This document shows, piece after piece, positions 11,162 to 22,145 of a DNA stretch of 64,000 nt (the first letter of the stretch is position 1; each line of letters begins with the position of its first letter). Source of the DNA: Terebella lapidaria (taxonomy: Eukaryota; Annelida; Polychaeta; Terebellida; Terebellidae); NCBI GenBank assembly GCA_949152475.1, contig OX424559.1, positions 16,399,809-16,463,808 on the forward strand, given 5' to 3'. The position numbers were made by a program, and so were the translations under genes. The notes under the pieces were generated by a model. It saw only the letters and a list, made by a program, of their open reading frames with translations, made no database searches and was not told the DNA's origin.

Positions 11162-11832
11162 CCCAGAAATGAGGAAAACTGTCAAATTGTCATTCCAAAA
11201 ATGACCACCACTGGGCTACAGCTATAACTCCTTCATTGATTGTGATAGAAACAGCCCCAGTCGAAAGGATCGAGTATTCTCCATCAACCATCCCAACGAA
11301 GGAACAGAAATGAAACCCTTAGGCAGATTCCGTTGAGTGAGACGCCCAGCGGTAATGGAAGACTGACATTCTTGGTGTATACGTTAAATCGCACGGCTTC
11401 CTTTCTATGTGCTCTTCCCACCCATTGTATTATCTAAGTAACTAATCGCCACACAACTGGAGAATTTCCTTATCTTACATGAGTTTCAAGGAAACCGACT
11501 CTGTCCCCATGGCCAATGCCAGGTACTTACGCGGCGAAGGATCACATCCTATCAAAATGGTAGAGGTGTGCAGAAACAACATTTAGTACACACTATAATC
11601 GAGGGAAATTTTTAATCTGATCGATGTGAAACATTTCCACATTGCTTATTTCCTGGTTGCCTCATCGGAAGTATGAGGGTGATGTGACTGAATAGTGGGA
11701 TTAGAGTTGACCTCGGGGACGAGGTCTCCGAAAGAGTGAAGCAATGCAACATTATGACGTGATGATGCACCACGAGTAGTGACACCACAACTATAGTGCA
11801 CAGAAGCTGCTGCAATTATAAGACAATTAGCG
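11162..11832 (-). mobile_element. Unrecognised element, copy A, continuation beyond the BEL insertion
   Basis: This matches 16954-17626, so it joins 2158 across the BEL element. The match ends at the shared word ACAATTAGCG. After it, copy A runs into sequence that belongs to the downstream end of copy B, while copy B continues into ACACTCCATTAATGG. Position 11832/11833 is therefore the apparent junction of two head-to-tail copies. Small open frames at 11612-11918 recur in copy B as repeats and are not evidence of genes. Confidence 0.8.
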
Positions 11833-12740
11833 TGTATGCTGATGGTGTATGCTGATCTCACCGGGCAAGTGGAATTCCCCGGTGCGTGTCTTGACTTGTA
11901 TGGTCTGTAACTGTGCACGTGATGTGGGTGTTATGCGTGTCATGTTCTATGTTTAGAAGTCAGTGCATGTGAAGGTCAAGGCCGAACTTACTGGGTCGCA
12001 TGTACTGTATAACGGGGCCGAAAGTGCACGTGATCTGACCTCTGTTTGTATACATGGTTCCGGTGTTATTTATGCTTGTGGTCGTATAGTTTGTACCTGA
12101 ACTGTAAGTCATGTAGAATGTATATATTGTGATAGGAATGTGTAGTGCGCTGGAGGGACGGGAGTTACTGTCACTAAAATTACTACATCACACCCCTTCA
12201 TTAATTCTACGCCCTCGGAATTACCTTCCCCGGACCCTACCGTCGCCAAAAACTAAACAATAAAAAGCTAAGAAGTCCTAAAAGGTCAAACCCCGACACT
12301 CACACACACACACACACACCGCGCGGCAATTCATACAATAAAAATTTCCTAACTGTCAAAATAAACGTCAGTAGTCAGTCCGTCATCAGTCACTACGATG
12401 ATACATTTACAAATACATGCATAACAATGAATAATGAGATGATATGGAATGTATAAACAAAACTCCTCGACATTTCATAGTGAAATGGAAACTATTTAAA
12501 GTCTATGAACTGAAAAAGAAAAGTCTGGATTAACCTTAACTAATTACATGAATAAAATGCCGTGACTAGGATATTGAATTATATACAAATATATACAACG
12601 TGACCAGGATTACCTATTTACAACTATTTACAATGCAGGGCCGACATGATGCTGGGCCGACAGTTCAGGGCCGAGCGACTCAGTGTGACCCGAATCCCCG
12701 AGTCATGATCCTGTGGGGCCGACACAACAGGGCGGAAGTG

Positions 12741-14960
12741 TTACTTCTCCCGGCCGCGTTTGCTGGCGGGAGGTGGTGGCGGTGCCGGCGACGCCTGCCG
12801 CATGAGCTGTTGTTGTTCTTCCGGCGGCAGACGGGGCAGAATCGACACTATGGTGGCGAGCAAATCGCCTGGGATGGTTGGGCCGGCATCGCTTTGTGTC
12901 GTGGCCGACACTGTAGGGGCCGGAGTCGGGGCCGACTGCTCTAGGTGTGTCACCCGGGCACGTAGCTGTTCGTTTTCCTGCCGCAAACCTTCGTTTTCGT
13001 GTTCCAGCCGAGACAATCTCCGACGTAAGTGGTCGGTCTCTTCCTCCAGTCGATCGGGGAAGGTCGGTAAGTGCCGTTCATGAAGGGCACCCATCCCAAA
13101 ACCAACAGAAAGGCCGTTGAACTCGCCTTGCCGGACATGCTGGTCCATAGCTTCCAAGTAGAAACGCCGGATCTCCCGAAAATGTTGGTTCGCCATGTCA
13201 TTGGCGCGGCCCAGATACAAAGTTGGAATATGTTCACTCTTCCGGGCCAGCAAGATTAGCGGGTCGGCGTTGTGGGCCGCTTGGGCGATGTGGGACGGTC
13301 AATGTTCCTCGTGGACATGGGGAATGTTGGGAAGCTGGTTCGCCTCCCGACTTCTGAGGGGGTTGGCCAAATCTGGATTCTGTCCTGGCAGGGCCTGTAG
13401 GCCGGGAATCATCCGGGTTGAGAATCGCGTCCCATGCTGCCGAACAAACTGTACATCGGCCGCAAATTCTCCTGACCCGTGCAACGGGAGCCGCTCATCT
13501 AAGTCCCTGTGGAGAGGTTCCAGAGACTCAGGTTCATCATAACGTAGCCGAGGCCGATCGGCGGTCGAATCCTTTGTGACGACCGTCTGCACTGCCTCCA
13601 TACTGTCATCCAGGTAGGGAGGTTCGTCCGTCTGGAGGACCATTCGCCTGGACGATAGAGGCGAATCTTCACGGTCGCTAACCGAAGCCGAAACCAAATC
13701 TTGGGGAACTTCCCCATCAGCCAGTTGCAGAGGTGGAGGAGAGTCCCGTGGCTGGGCCGTCACTGCTTTCTGGTCGGTCTCCTGACCTGTCGAAGGCCGT
13801 GCCGACAAGGGGGGAAATTCCTCTGGTGGGGGAACTAATCCCTCCCTCACCCGATAATCGGTGACATTAGTTGCCGTAGGCCGTTCCACCACAATTTTCC
13901 GTGGGATGATGTCCGAGGGTCGCGTCTGTACCGGGGTCGTCACGGGAGTGGACGAGCCCGATGGTTCCGAAACCGCGGGGCCGGTAGGCTTGAGGCCGTC
14001 AGTCTGGTAGGTGACCGGTCGAGTGAAGAAAACTGTGCTCGGCTGACGTATTTGTCATTCGGGCTAGGCGCTCCTCCTCCGCTAGGGTCGTAGGCCAGAT
14101 GTATTCAATTCGCCGGAGCACTTGCCGAATTTCCGGAGCCGAATTTGGGGGATATTGGTCGAATAGTGCGGGGGCCATGTGCCAAATCCCGTAGGTGAGC
14201 ACCCTGTTGACATCCCGTTGAAAGATTGGGATGTCGGCCGGAACACGAGGAGGCCGGTAATTTGGATTGGGCTGCATATCTACGCGGCAGCGCAGCGCGA
14301 ACCGTTGCAGCATGGGGCCGGAAGCATTTAATTGTCCTCGTTCGAACAACGGAAGAATGCCAACGTGAGTCTGAGTTGCCTCGCTCAGGTGCCGAATCAT
14401 GTCTTCCAACGTGAGAGTAAAGTAATTATCCTTGGCCGGACAAACAAAGTACCGCAACAGTGGGAAATGATACGCCAAGACGTGGGCGTCCAAATCCGAG
14501 GCCGAACGGAAAGGGCCACGGCGGGGTACCGTAGGCCATGCCCTCCTTTCCTCTTCATCCTCCTCACCGATACAAAAAGGGCATAAGTACCAGCTGTCCT
14601 CCTTCTGTAGCGGCGCCAAGGTCACCAAGTTTCCCTCCGTCAGTCGAGAGGGCGCGCCGAAATTATGTTCATGTCCGTAGCCATCATGCCGATTTCGAAG
14701 ACGGAATGGAACGTCATTCCAACAAATCGGCTGAGTTCCGTACGGGGTGATTGGGGCTGGAACTAGAGCCATAAGCTCCTCTGTCTACCGACGGTATGCC
14801 GAAGCACGTGTCACGGGGCCGGAACTGGAGCATCGCGAACTCCTCGCTGATGCGTGTGGGCTCTTGTCGGACGACGAACTGACTGATGAGGCCGAAGAAT
14901 TTGCCGGAGATGTGACGGCACGGGGCCGATCTACTGGCGTTGACGGGTCAACTTAAAGCT
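12741..14960 (-). pseudogene. Unrecognised element protein, copy B (decayed long frame)
   Basis: The minus-strand frame runs from about 14952 to 12741 with breaks: TAG at 14785-14787 (the other copy has a Gln codon), a small deletion plus frameshift near 14035-14055, and TGA at 13299-13301 (Trp in the other copy). Regions in order: a Ser-rich acidic start; a Cys/His segment (CPFC, then LDAHVLAYH, then a Cys and MIRH) resembling degenerate zinc fingers; a conserved block ending VDMQPNPNYRPP; a Pro-rich middle with DYRVREGLVPPP; a conserved GSGEF block; and a C-terminal heptad-rich coiled coil (about 13110-12950) followed by a short LP-rich end. It aligns along its length with 59591-62458. I recognise no known family. 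Confidence 0.65.
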
Positions 14961-17626
14961 CACCAAACGGACCACCATATATGACTTCCAATATGCTCAT
15001 AACGCAAACCTGTATCTACAGCCGTTTTCTATGCATATTTCAATGTATACATTTCAAGTAAGATGCGGCCTTCGACTTGACCACTCGAGTTCATCTGAAC
15101 TCAACTTCAACAATATATAACTTTCTATATGTTCATAATACAAAACTAAGCTCTATCTCTCTCTCCAGTCGTGTCAGATATAGAAGTCAATTTACCCATT
15201 CCGGTGTGGACATTATCTTGATATTTGAGGGTCATGTGAGGTCAATATTGTAGTAATATCCAACCTCGTAGTTGTTGTCAGCCTCCACGAAGGTAGAATA
15301 GTAGGCAGACAAGTCAGCTGTGTTCCTTGTAGGTGTTGCGGTTTGCACACGGCCCGAATGTTGGTTGTTGTTGTCCAGCAGGTCGCGCCACTTGCTACGG
15401 GCAGATACCGGCTGGATTCGCCAGGTGGCAGCAGCTCCTGGCGTTCTCACAACACTCTCCCCAACTTTCTGGAGGCAGACATCCCGTTCTCTTCTATCTT
15501 CTGTTGACAGCCGTTAAATGTGATCGTAATTTCGAATTTGGAAGATAAAACGTTATGAATTAACAAAATAAGCCTGGAGGGGTCTCAAGTGGCAGCAGAC
15601 GCGAGGTTGCGACACACTTGAGGATACAGTGCTGGTGAGTCTCCCATGAGTGGCAACAGACACGTGGTCGCGACACACCCAGGGAAGAACAATCGTGAGA
15701 CACATAAGTGTATAACTTCATATAACTTCATATAACTCCGTAATACCAATACGGCTTGATATCTACCTGAAGTCACCATATACCACGAGGCCGCAGGCCG
15801 AGGTACTTACATTCGTTTGATGCCACTGAACCTTGATCGATGCCAATATAATGTAGATGAGAAGGTGAACAATGAATGTGGTGTTACTGTTGAGTCCCAA
15901 TTCTAAATTCACCAAGAAAATGAAGGTGGCAGCACACGCAGTGGGCATAAATGTAAAACCCTGTTCGTATTCATGATACATAATCAGGGATTGATATGGT
16001 AATCGTTATCATGCAAACCATTCATTAGATGCAGACATCAGTTAGCAAAATGTGGTGAATACCGTGTTGTATATCGTTGAATATTACGAGAATAGCAAGT
16101 GGACATGTGCTTGTATTCTCATGATATAATAATGGTGAAAAAGTTGGGCATCACAAATTCAGACAGTGTCGCCCTCAGCTTCTAAACACTGTTCAAGTGT
16201 GACGGTATAGTTGTACACGCAGATTACTACTCGCAGGTGCATATGCCGGCGGAGATTTAGTTGAGTTGAGGGGGAACCGAGAACTAAGCTGGATAAGCAC
16301 TTCGGTGTCGCGCCTCTGCCAAATAATCGACTCCGCCTGCGACGTCGTCGATTATTTTCCAGAGGCGCTCCACCTCAGCGCTTATCCCTTACATAGTGCG
16401 GTGTACAGCAAAACAACTCTGGTAGTAGGTATTTATTTTCACATTTACTCCCGATAGTTCAATGATCCTCCAAATAGCCTTGCCTATTCCGGGCCGTTTA
16501 CAGTCTTGGTCGTCACCATGATAATTTAAATAGTTAGTTCTTCTTAGATATTCCGGTAAGTGTCTGTCACTAATCTTCTCGATACCATCACAACCATCCG
16601 TTTCAACCGCTTCCTCCAGACTCAAGATGGAGGGTCTAAATTTCGGTGTAAGCATAAATTATCCCTCTCGTGATAGGCTATGGAAATTGTGTTGTGATTG
16701 GTGGGTGATGACGTAATGTGCTCACGTGCGATGTGCGTGTTTGAGAGTTGCCTGTAACTATGGTGTCATGTGCGTAGTATATCTATGGTTTCATAATAGT
16801 AGTATATCTATACCTCAGTATTGATTGCCCAAGGCGATCTAGGCAGTTGGATATATTACCTGACCCAAAATATTTGTAAAAAAGGTTTTACAGCGGTGTT
16901 CGTCCCCACTGAGTATACTGATAACCGGGAAAAAATTGTACCACAACCCGACCCCCAGAAATGAGGAAAACTGACAAATTGTCATTCCAAAGATGACCAC
17001 CACTGGGCTACAGCTATAACTCCTTCATTGATTGTGATAGAAACAGCCCCATTCGAAAGGATCGAGTATTCTCCATCACCCATCCCTACGAAGGAACAGA
17101 AATGAAACCCTTAGGCAGATTCCGTTGAGTGAGACGCCCAGGGGTAATGGAAGACTGACATTCTTGGTGAATACGTTAAATCGCACGGCTTCCAAAGATC
17201 TATGTGCTCTTCCCACCCATTGTATTATCTAAGTAACTAATCGCCACACAACTGGAGAATTTCCTTATCTTACATGAGTTTCAAGGAAACCGACTCTGTC
17301 CCCATGGCCAATGCCAGGTACTTACGCGGCGAAGGATCACATCCTATCAAAATGGTAGAGGTGTGCAGAAACAACATTTAGTACACACTATAATCGAGGG
17401 AAATTTTTAATCCGATCGATGTGAAATATTTCCACATTGCTCATTTCCTGGTTGCCTCGTCGGAAGTATGAGGATGATGTGGCTGAACATAGGATTAGAG
17501 CTGACCTCGGGGACGAGTTCTCCGAAAGAGTGAAGCAATGTACCATTATGACGTGATGGGGCACCACGAGTAGTGACACCACAGCTATAGTGCACAGAAG
17601 ATGGTGCAATTATAAGACAATTAGCG
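14960..17626 (-). other. Upstream non-coding region of copy B
   Basis: About 2.7 kb repeated in copy A. It holds the hairpin at 16291-16387 and the empty BEL target site at 16954-16958. Only a few GGCCG words occur here (near 15787, 15796 and 16492), unlike the coding part. I see no convincing open frame. Confidence 0.6.
16291..16387 (-). other. 97-nt conserved imperfect hairpin (copy B)
   Basis: This is the same structure as 1491-1587. Within its 97 bases I see two substitutions relative to copy A, one near the base of the stem (G to A at 16299) and one next to the loop (G to A at 16342). On the minus strand both turn a Watson-Crick pair into a G-U wobble, so the helix is kept. On the plus strand both would be A-C mismatches. 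Confidence 0.75.
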
Positions 17627-18437
17627 ACACTCCATTAATGGGGTATACCTTTGTCCTCGAACTTTACAGTATACGGTGATGGAGCAGAGGCATCAACAAA
17701 CATGTGTCCTCTTCAATCAGTGTGGTGGCATTGCAGCATTGCACTGGTAATGGTTATCTTGGACATATTCATATCAGTGTCTTCTTTGGGATGGATCACT
17801 GCCCAGATAACTCACTTCAGCTAACCCTCCACTGAATAATCAGTTGTTGCATCACTGCTTCAACAAATTTTTTCAGGCCGTTTCAAAAAAGGATGCGAAG
17901 GATCACATCCTATCAAAATGGTAGAGGTGTGCAGAAACAACATTTAGTACACACTACAATCGAGGGAAATGTTTATTCCGATCGATGTGAAATATTTCCA
18001 CATTGTTCATTTCCTGGTTGCCCCATCGGAAGTATGAGGATGATGTGGTTGAACAGTGGGATTAGAGCTGACCTCGGGGACGAGGTCTCCGAAAGAGTGA
18101 AGCAATGTAACATTATGACGTGACGGGGCACCACGAGTAGTGACACCACAGCTATAGTGCACAGAAGCTGGTGCAATTATAAGACAATTAGTGACACTCC
18201 ATTAATGGGGTATACCTTTGTCGCCGAACTTTACAGTATACGGTGATGGAGCAGAGGCATCAACTAATCTGTCTCCTCTACAATCAGTGTGGTGGCATTG
18301 CAGCATTGCGCTGGTAATGGTTATCTTAGACATATTCAAATCAGTGTCTCCTTCGGGATGGATCACTGCACAGATAACTCACTTCAGCTAACCCTCCACT
18401 AAATAATCAGTTGTTGCTTTTTCAGGCCGTTTCAACA
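17329..18437. repeat. Tandem duplication of a 566-bp unit at the upstream end of copy B
   Basis: Unit 1 (17329-17894) and unit 2 (17895 to about 18437) both start GCGAAGGATCACATCC and run through the same sequence, ending in AATAATCAGTTGTTGC and TTTTTCAGGCCGTTTCA. Unit 2 is slightly shorter near its end. Copy A (11530-11832) contains only the first half of a unit. The duplication may be a natural subterminal repeat of the element or a local duplication. Confidence 0.85.
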
Positions 18438-20814
18438 AATTCAGTCACAGCAGTGATGTTCTTTCGTCGAAGGGCCTGCACAGTACCCGTGAAAACGGAA
18501 ATGCACACTGCACTGATGATGATATAAAGAGCCAGATGCATGTACAATTGTATATATCCACAATACTATTCAGTCCGGCACTTCTATTGTGAATGGCCAG
18601 TTATCAAATCACTACTCATCCACACCAGAATGGTTTTGTCAAAGTTATCAATATTCAACTGACTGTAGTCCCAATTCTCCTTGGAAGTGTAGTGGTCACG
18701 CAGGACAAGCATTCATTATTTATGTTGAAAGATACGGTCAACAGACATGAACTTAGCTTGAACAAGGGGCTTTGAAAGTTCTTGTTTCCGTCTGCACATT
18801 TTGAACGATCCATTTCATCGATTCGAACATCGAAATGCCGTTTTGCCCTTGGATCGCCAAATGGGATCAAGATTGGCGCCTTATCGGAATCGGAGTCTTA
18901 CAGTTTGCAAATCAAACATGATATCTGTCACACATGCATTTACTGGCAGGGGAATTCGTGGAACATGTCCGTAACTGATTGTGCATTATGTAGACGTACA
19001 TTGCAACAGCTGTCACTGAAGGTACAAGTGAATTTAATGCTAAATATGTATTTTTCTTTGCTGATTCATTTTGACATATGGCGACGATTAACCCTGAAGA
19101 CCCGAAAGCCCTGTGGTTTGAAGTTTCTGCGACTATAAGCACATCAGCTATGTCCATTTATGTGATATTACCCTTCCCCGATGCAGTGGTAGCCGTTATA
19201 TTAAGAATTTCAAGTTGAACATCTCCGATCTGCACTACGTGGTCTAGAAGTAACCCCAACGATTTGATCTAAAACACCAAACTGCAGAGCGATACCAGGT
19301 AAACCAAACCGATCAAATTTCAATTCCGGCAAGTAATAAAGGGTCGATTTACTCAGTTGTCCTTCGCCCAGTGAAAGCCTATTTCCACATCGAAAACTTG
19401 ATGTAGGGAGGGAGATGTTTGTCCTACAAGTTAATAAACTGAATAACATCATTCCTACACCACTATATGTGCACTTTGAGGAGAAATGATATAATATAGA
19501 CCCCGTTGTGAATATAAAAGGAAACTCTAATCCGACCTGTAGCTTGAACAGTGCACCACGAAATATTTATATGGCGGTATATACTGCAATTACCAAAATG
19601 TTTATCAATGTAAGTATCAATCTCTTGCCACCAAGATAGCCAAATTTTGAGGATTCCAATAACAAATGTAAAATACATTTTGCAATAGAAACAAAGCCCG
19701 ACCAAACAGTTTATCAAAAGACACACTGGCGTCTTCAGGGGCAGACAGTGTGCTAAATGTAGTTGTTTCTACTGTACACCTGATGGAATTAGTATACAAC
19801 TGCCCAACAACCTATGAAAATACTTTAGAAATCCGAAACAAACCCCATGGAATAGATACATCTCAAGTACATAAGTACCTAATCACAAGCCAAAAGGCTA
19901 CTTAGTTGATCCATGGTATCCTCGGGGACAGATTTAACGTCCACCAGCAGTGACACCAATTCAGTGGTATGAATGTAAGTATCAATCTATTACCACCAAG
20001 ATAGCCAAATTTTTATGATTCCAATAACAAACGTAAAATACATTTTGCAATAGAAACAAATACCGACCAAACAGTTTATCAAAAGACACATTGGTGTCAT
20101 CAGGGGCAGATGAGCAATTGATGAGCAATTGATGAGCGGACTGCAGTTGATCTTCAAAAGTGATAACGATTATTACACCAAAATCCAGGTATTTGCTCAA
20201 AATTTGTATGATTTAATAAATCGCGTTTCTTGGTCGAAATGCGGAAATAAACATCCGCCATTCGTAATGTCTCCTTTGCGCATGCGCTAACGTGACTTCC
20301 CCACTCACAACCCGTATGTATAAACACAATCACATTCACAATATTATTGGAAATCCTCGGAATTTTCCACATCTTTAGCAACCTTTGGAGAACATGCAAT
20401 AACCAAGCAGTATACCAAACTTGGCCCAAGTATAATATCCTGCGCCTTTCTCTGTATTCAATCAGGATTAAAAAGGTGCAAGACGGATTAAATGGTATGT
20501 TTTCAGTGGACGAGTAGTATTAAGGAGCAGTGTATGGTACTTGGGCCCCAAATTTGTTGACCATAGGAACAGCACCCTTGTCAGAGAATGCTCTGAAAGA
20601 AACCACGGGGAACCATGTCTGGAAACTATGGGGCCTACACACTCACAGACACGGCAGACACCGTTTCAATCCATCCCAATAGCTCATAATAAAGTTCGAT
20701 GTATAAAAAGGATCGGGAAAGGAAACTGGACGATTACATAACATATCTTTGAGGAGACAAAGTTCAACGATTGGATTTCAACATTATGCATGAATTATCA
20801 AATATTATCATTAG
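18438..20814. other. Non-genic stretch with a 135-bp direct repeat
   Basis: No gene recognised. Two copies of a segment of about 135 bp lie at 19609-19745 and 19974-20108, both starting GTAAGTATCAATCT and ending near TCAGGGGCAGA. A minus-strand frame is open in both, but nearly all differences change the amino acid, so it is probably not coding. The minus-strand frame at 19210-19452 looks protein-like, but I cannot place it. Confidence 0.5.
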
Positions 20815-21627
20815 TGTAACAAAATCCATACAACTGTCGCGCTAAAACGTTCGTTAGGAACGATGCCAGAAAACCACTGGTGAGAGCAGCCTTCGCGGAA
20901 GAATCGTTCGCGGAAGAAGCGTTCGCGGAAGCACCAGCTGCGGAAGCACTAGCTGCGGAAGCACCAGCGGCGGAAGCACCCTTCGCGGATGCAGCCTTCT
21001 CCACGTGGTGACGGCTGCGGAAGATACGTTCGCGGACGAGGATGCGCGCGCAGCCACCCTGGCTATATAAGGGAGAGCGGACGGCCGCTCTGAGAGCACT
21101 GCAACAGCGACATCGACCGTGGGGAGATCGTCACCGCCACAGCCAAGGGACTCGACGAACTCCGTGCGGACGACTCCTTCTTCAGGGCCTTAGAGTCAAC
21201 CGGGATTTAGACCGACTACCTGGAGAAACCATTCGACTAAACGGGACGGGAAACTTCAACGGGAAGGGACAGAGAGACGCCGCCGGCTAAGAACTCTTTT
21301 TAGTTGTGCCCTCGTGCACTATTTATTTTTGAAATGTGATCATACAGTGCTCCATGTCAGAACTTCATATTTGTACGTCACGTGGGTGACCAGCCATACC
21401 ATTGTAAGTTGATTTGATGTATATAAATCTTCAATTTATTTGCATCTGAGTTGCTTCTTGCCTAAGTGAAGCCGGTGAGCTACTGAGTGATGATACACCA
21501 GCGTTGGGGAACGCCAGATTAGTGACGGCTCTCGAATCAGAACGAGCGGGAGTTACAAAAATCTATACGATCAGAGAAACCAGGTTTTTTGGGCCACACC
21601 GAAAACAAGTCATTACTAAACGTCACA
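20815..21627 (+). repeat. Solo LTR of the Gypsy family (813 bp), TSD TTAG
   Basis: It starts TGTAACAAAA and ends AACGTCACA, and is homologous to the 895-bp LTRs at 36268-37162 and 43919-44813 but in the opposite orientation. TTAG flanks both sides (20811-20814 and 21628-21631). It has fewer TTCGCGGAA-type repeats than the full-length element's LTRs, which accounts for much of the length difference. A TATATAAGG promoter box is at 21064-21072. No internal region is attached, so it is a recombination remnant. Confidence 0.92.
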
Positions 21628-21631
21628 TTAG

Positions 21632-22145
21632 TAATAAGTCTGACACCTGTACACGTGATGAAGAAAATCGCGCCCGATGTCCACCAGGGTTTGGACTGTC
21701 TGATCCTAATTCGCCCGTTGATAACATTGGAGCATGACTCGTTGTAGATGGTCCAATCTCCCGTCGGAAGCCGGTACAGGTACTGTGGAATGTGATTGCT
21801 GTGTGGCGGCAGGAGCTGGTAGTACGGGTCATCGAGCGAGCACTTGTTCATTGTCTGCTCGTAAATTCCTTCGAAAGCGCTACCCCGATAGAACACGTCC
21901 AACTGACGACAAAGGGACACTAGAACGTATGGGGGAGGGAATACTAAGGTCGAGTGTGCTCGATCATTGGAACAACAGATCAAAAAAATATAATTAGATA
22001 CGAGATCATTCATCCACACCCATTCAGTCATCGGTGAAAGTTTGGAAAAGCGGGCCAGATACATTTGTTTAATTGCGGTCTGAAAATAGTCTCGTCTACC
22101 ATGGAAATATGCATCAAGCAACACAGCTTTATTCGAAGTATGCAA
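21632..22145 (-). CDS. Possible exon(s) of an unrecognised gene, abutting the solo LTR
   Basis: A minus-strand frame of about 170 codons outside the LTR, protein-like in composition (several Cys, Trp and Tyr; segments such as LPTGDWTIYNESCSN). It then reads into the solo LTR. A pyrimidine-rich tract with AG near 21960-21990 could be a splice acceptor, so the true exon may be only about 21632-21960. I recognise no domain. If real, the LTR insertion would disrupt it or sit in its intron. It could also be a remnant of another mobile element. Confidence 0.3.

Larger units (their letters stand above)
2154..11166 (+). mobile_element. BEL/Pao LTR retrotransposon, nearly intact, with target-site duplications
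   Basis: Complete element: 5' LTR 2159-2856, leader with a minisatellite, one gag-pol frame (3876-9776), a 687-bp tail, a short purine-rich tract (AGAGGAG) just before the 3' LTR at 10464, and the 3' LTR to 11161. Target duplication CCCAG sits on both sides. The empty site is present in the paralogous segment at 16954-16958, which proves insertion into copy A of the unrecognised element. I see no convincing primer-binding site immediately after the LTR. A TGGCG-starting candidate lies 24 nt in, at 2880. Confidence 0.95.
11833..17626 (-). mobile_element. Unrecognised element, copy B, one full tandem unit
   Basis: One unit of about 5.8 kb in minus-strand sense: upstream region with the 97-nt hairpin (17626 down to about 15000), decayed protein frame (about 14960 to 12741), and a downstream region (12740 to 11833) with a CA repeat at 12298-12320. 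The strand-biased word GGCCG occurs about 30 times between 11970 and 16500, densest in 11970-15000. No transposase, reverse transcriptase, helicase or terminal inverted repeats were recognised, so the class is unknown. It may be a non-autonomous or unfamiliar mobile element, or a tandem gene-like repeat. Confidence 0.6.

Noticed and set aside
14988..16958. Repeated blocks 1-2158 and 14788-16958 as LTRs of one large element
   Set aside because: The blocks include the N-terminal part of the protein frame and run beyond the left edge. Head-to-tail copies explain them better, and no TG/CA ends or TSD were found.
19609..20108. Duplicated exon (SFDKLFGR and LLQNVFY frames on the minus strand)
   Set aside because: Nearly every base difference between the two copies changes the amino acid, opposite to coding conservation. 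Treated as a non-coding direct repeat.
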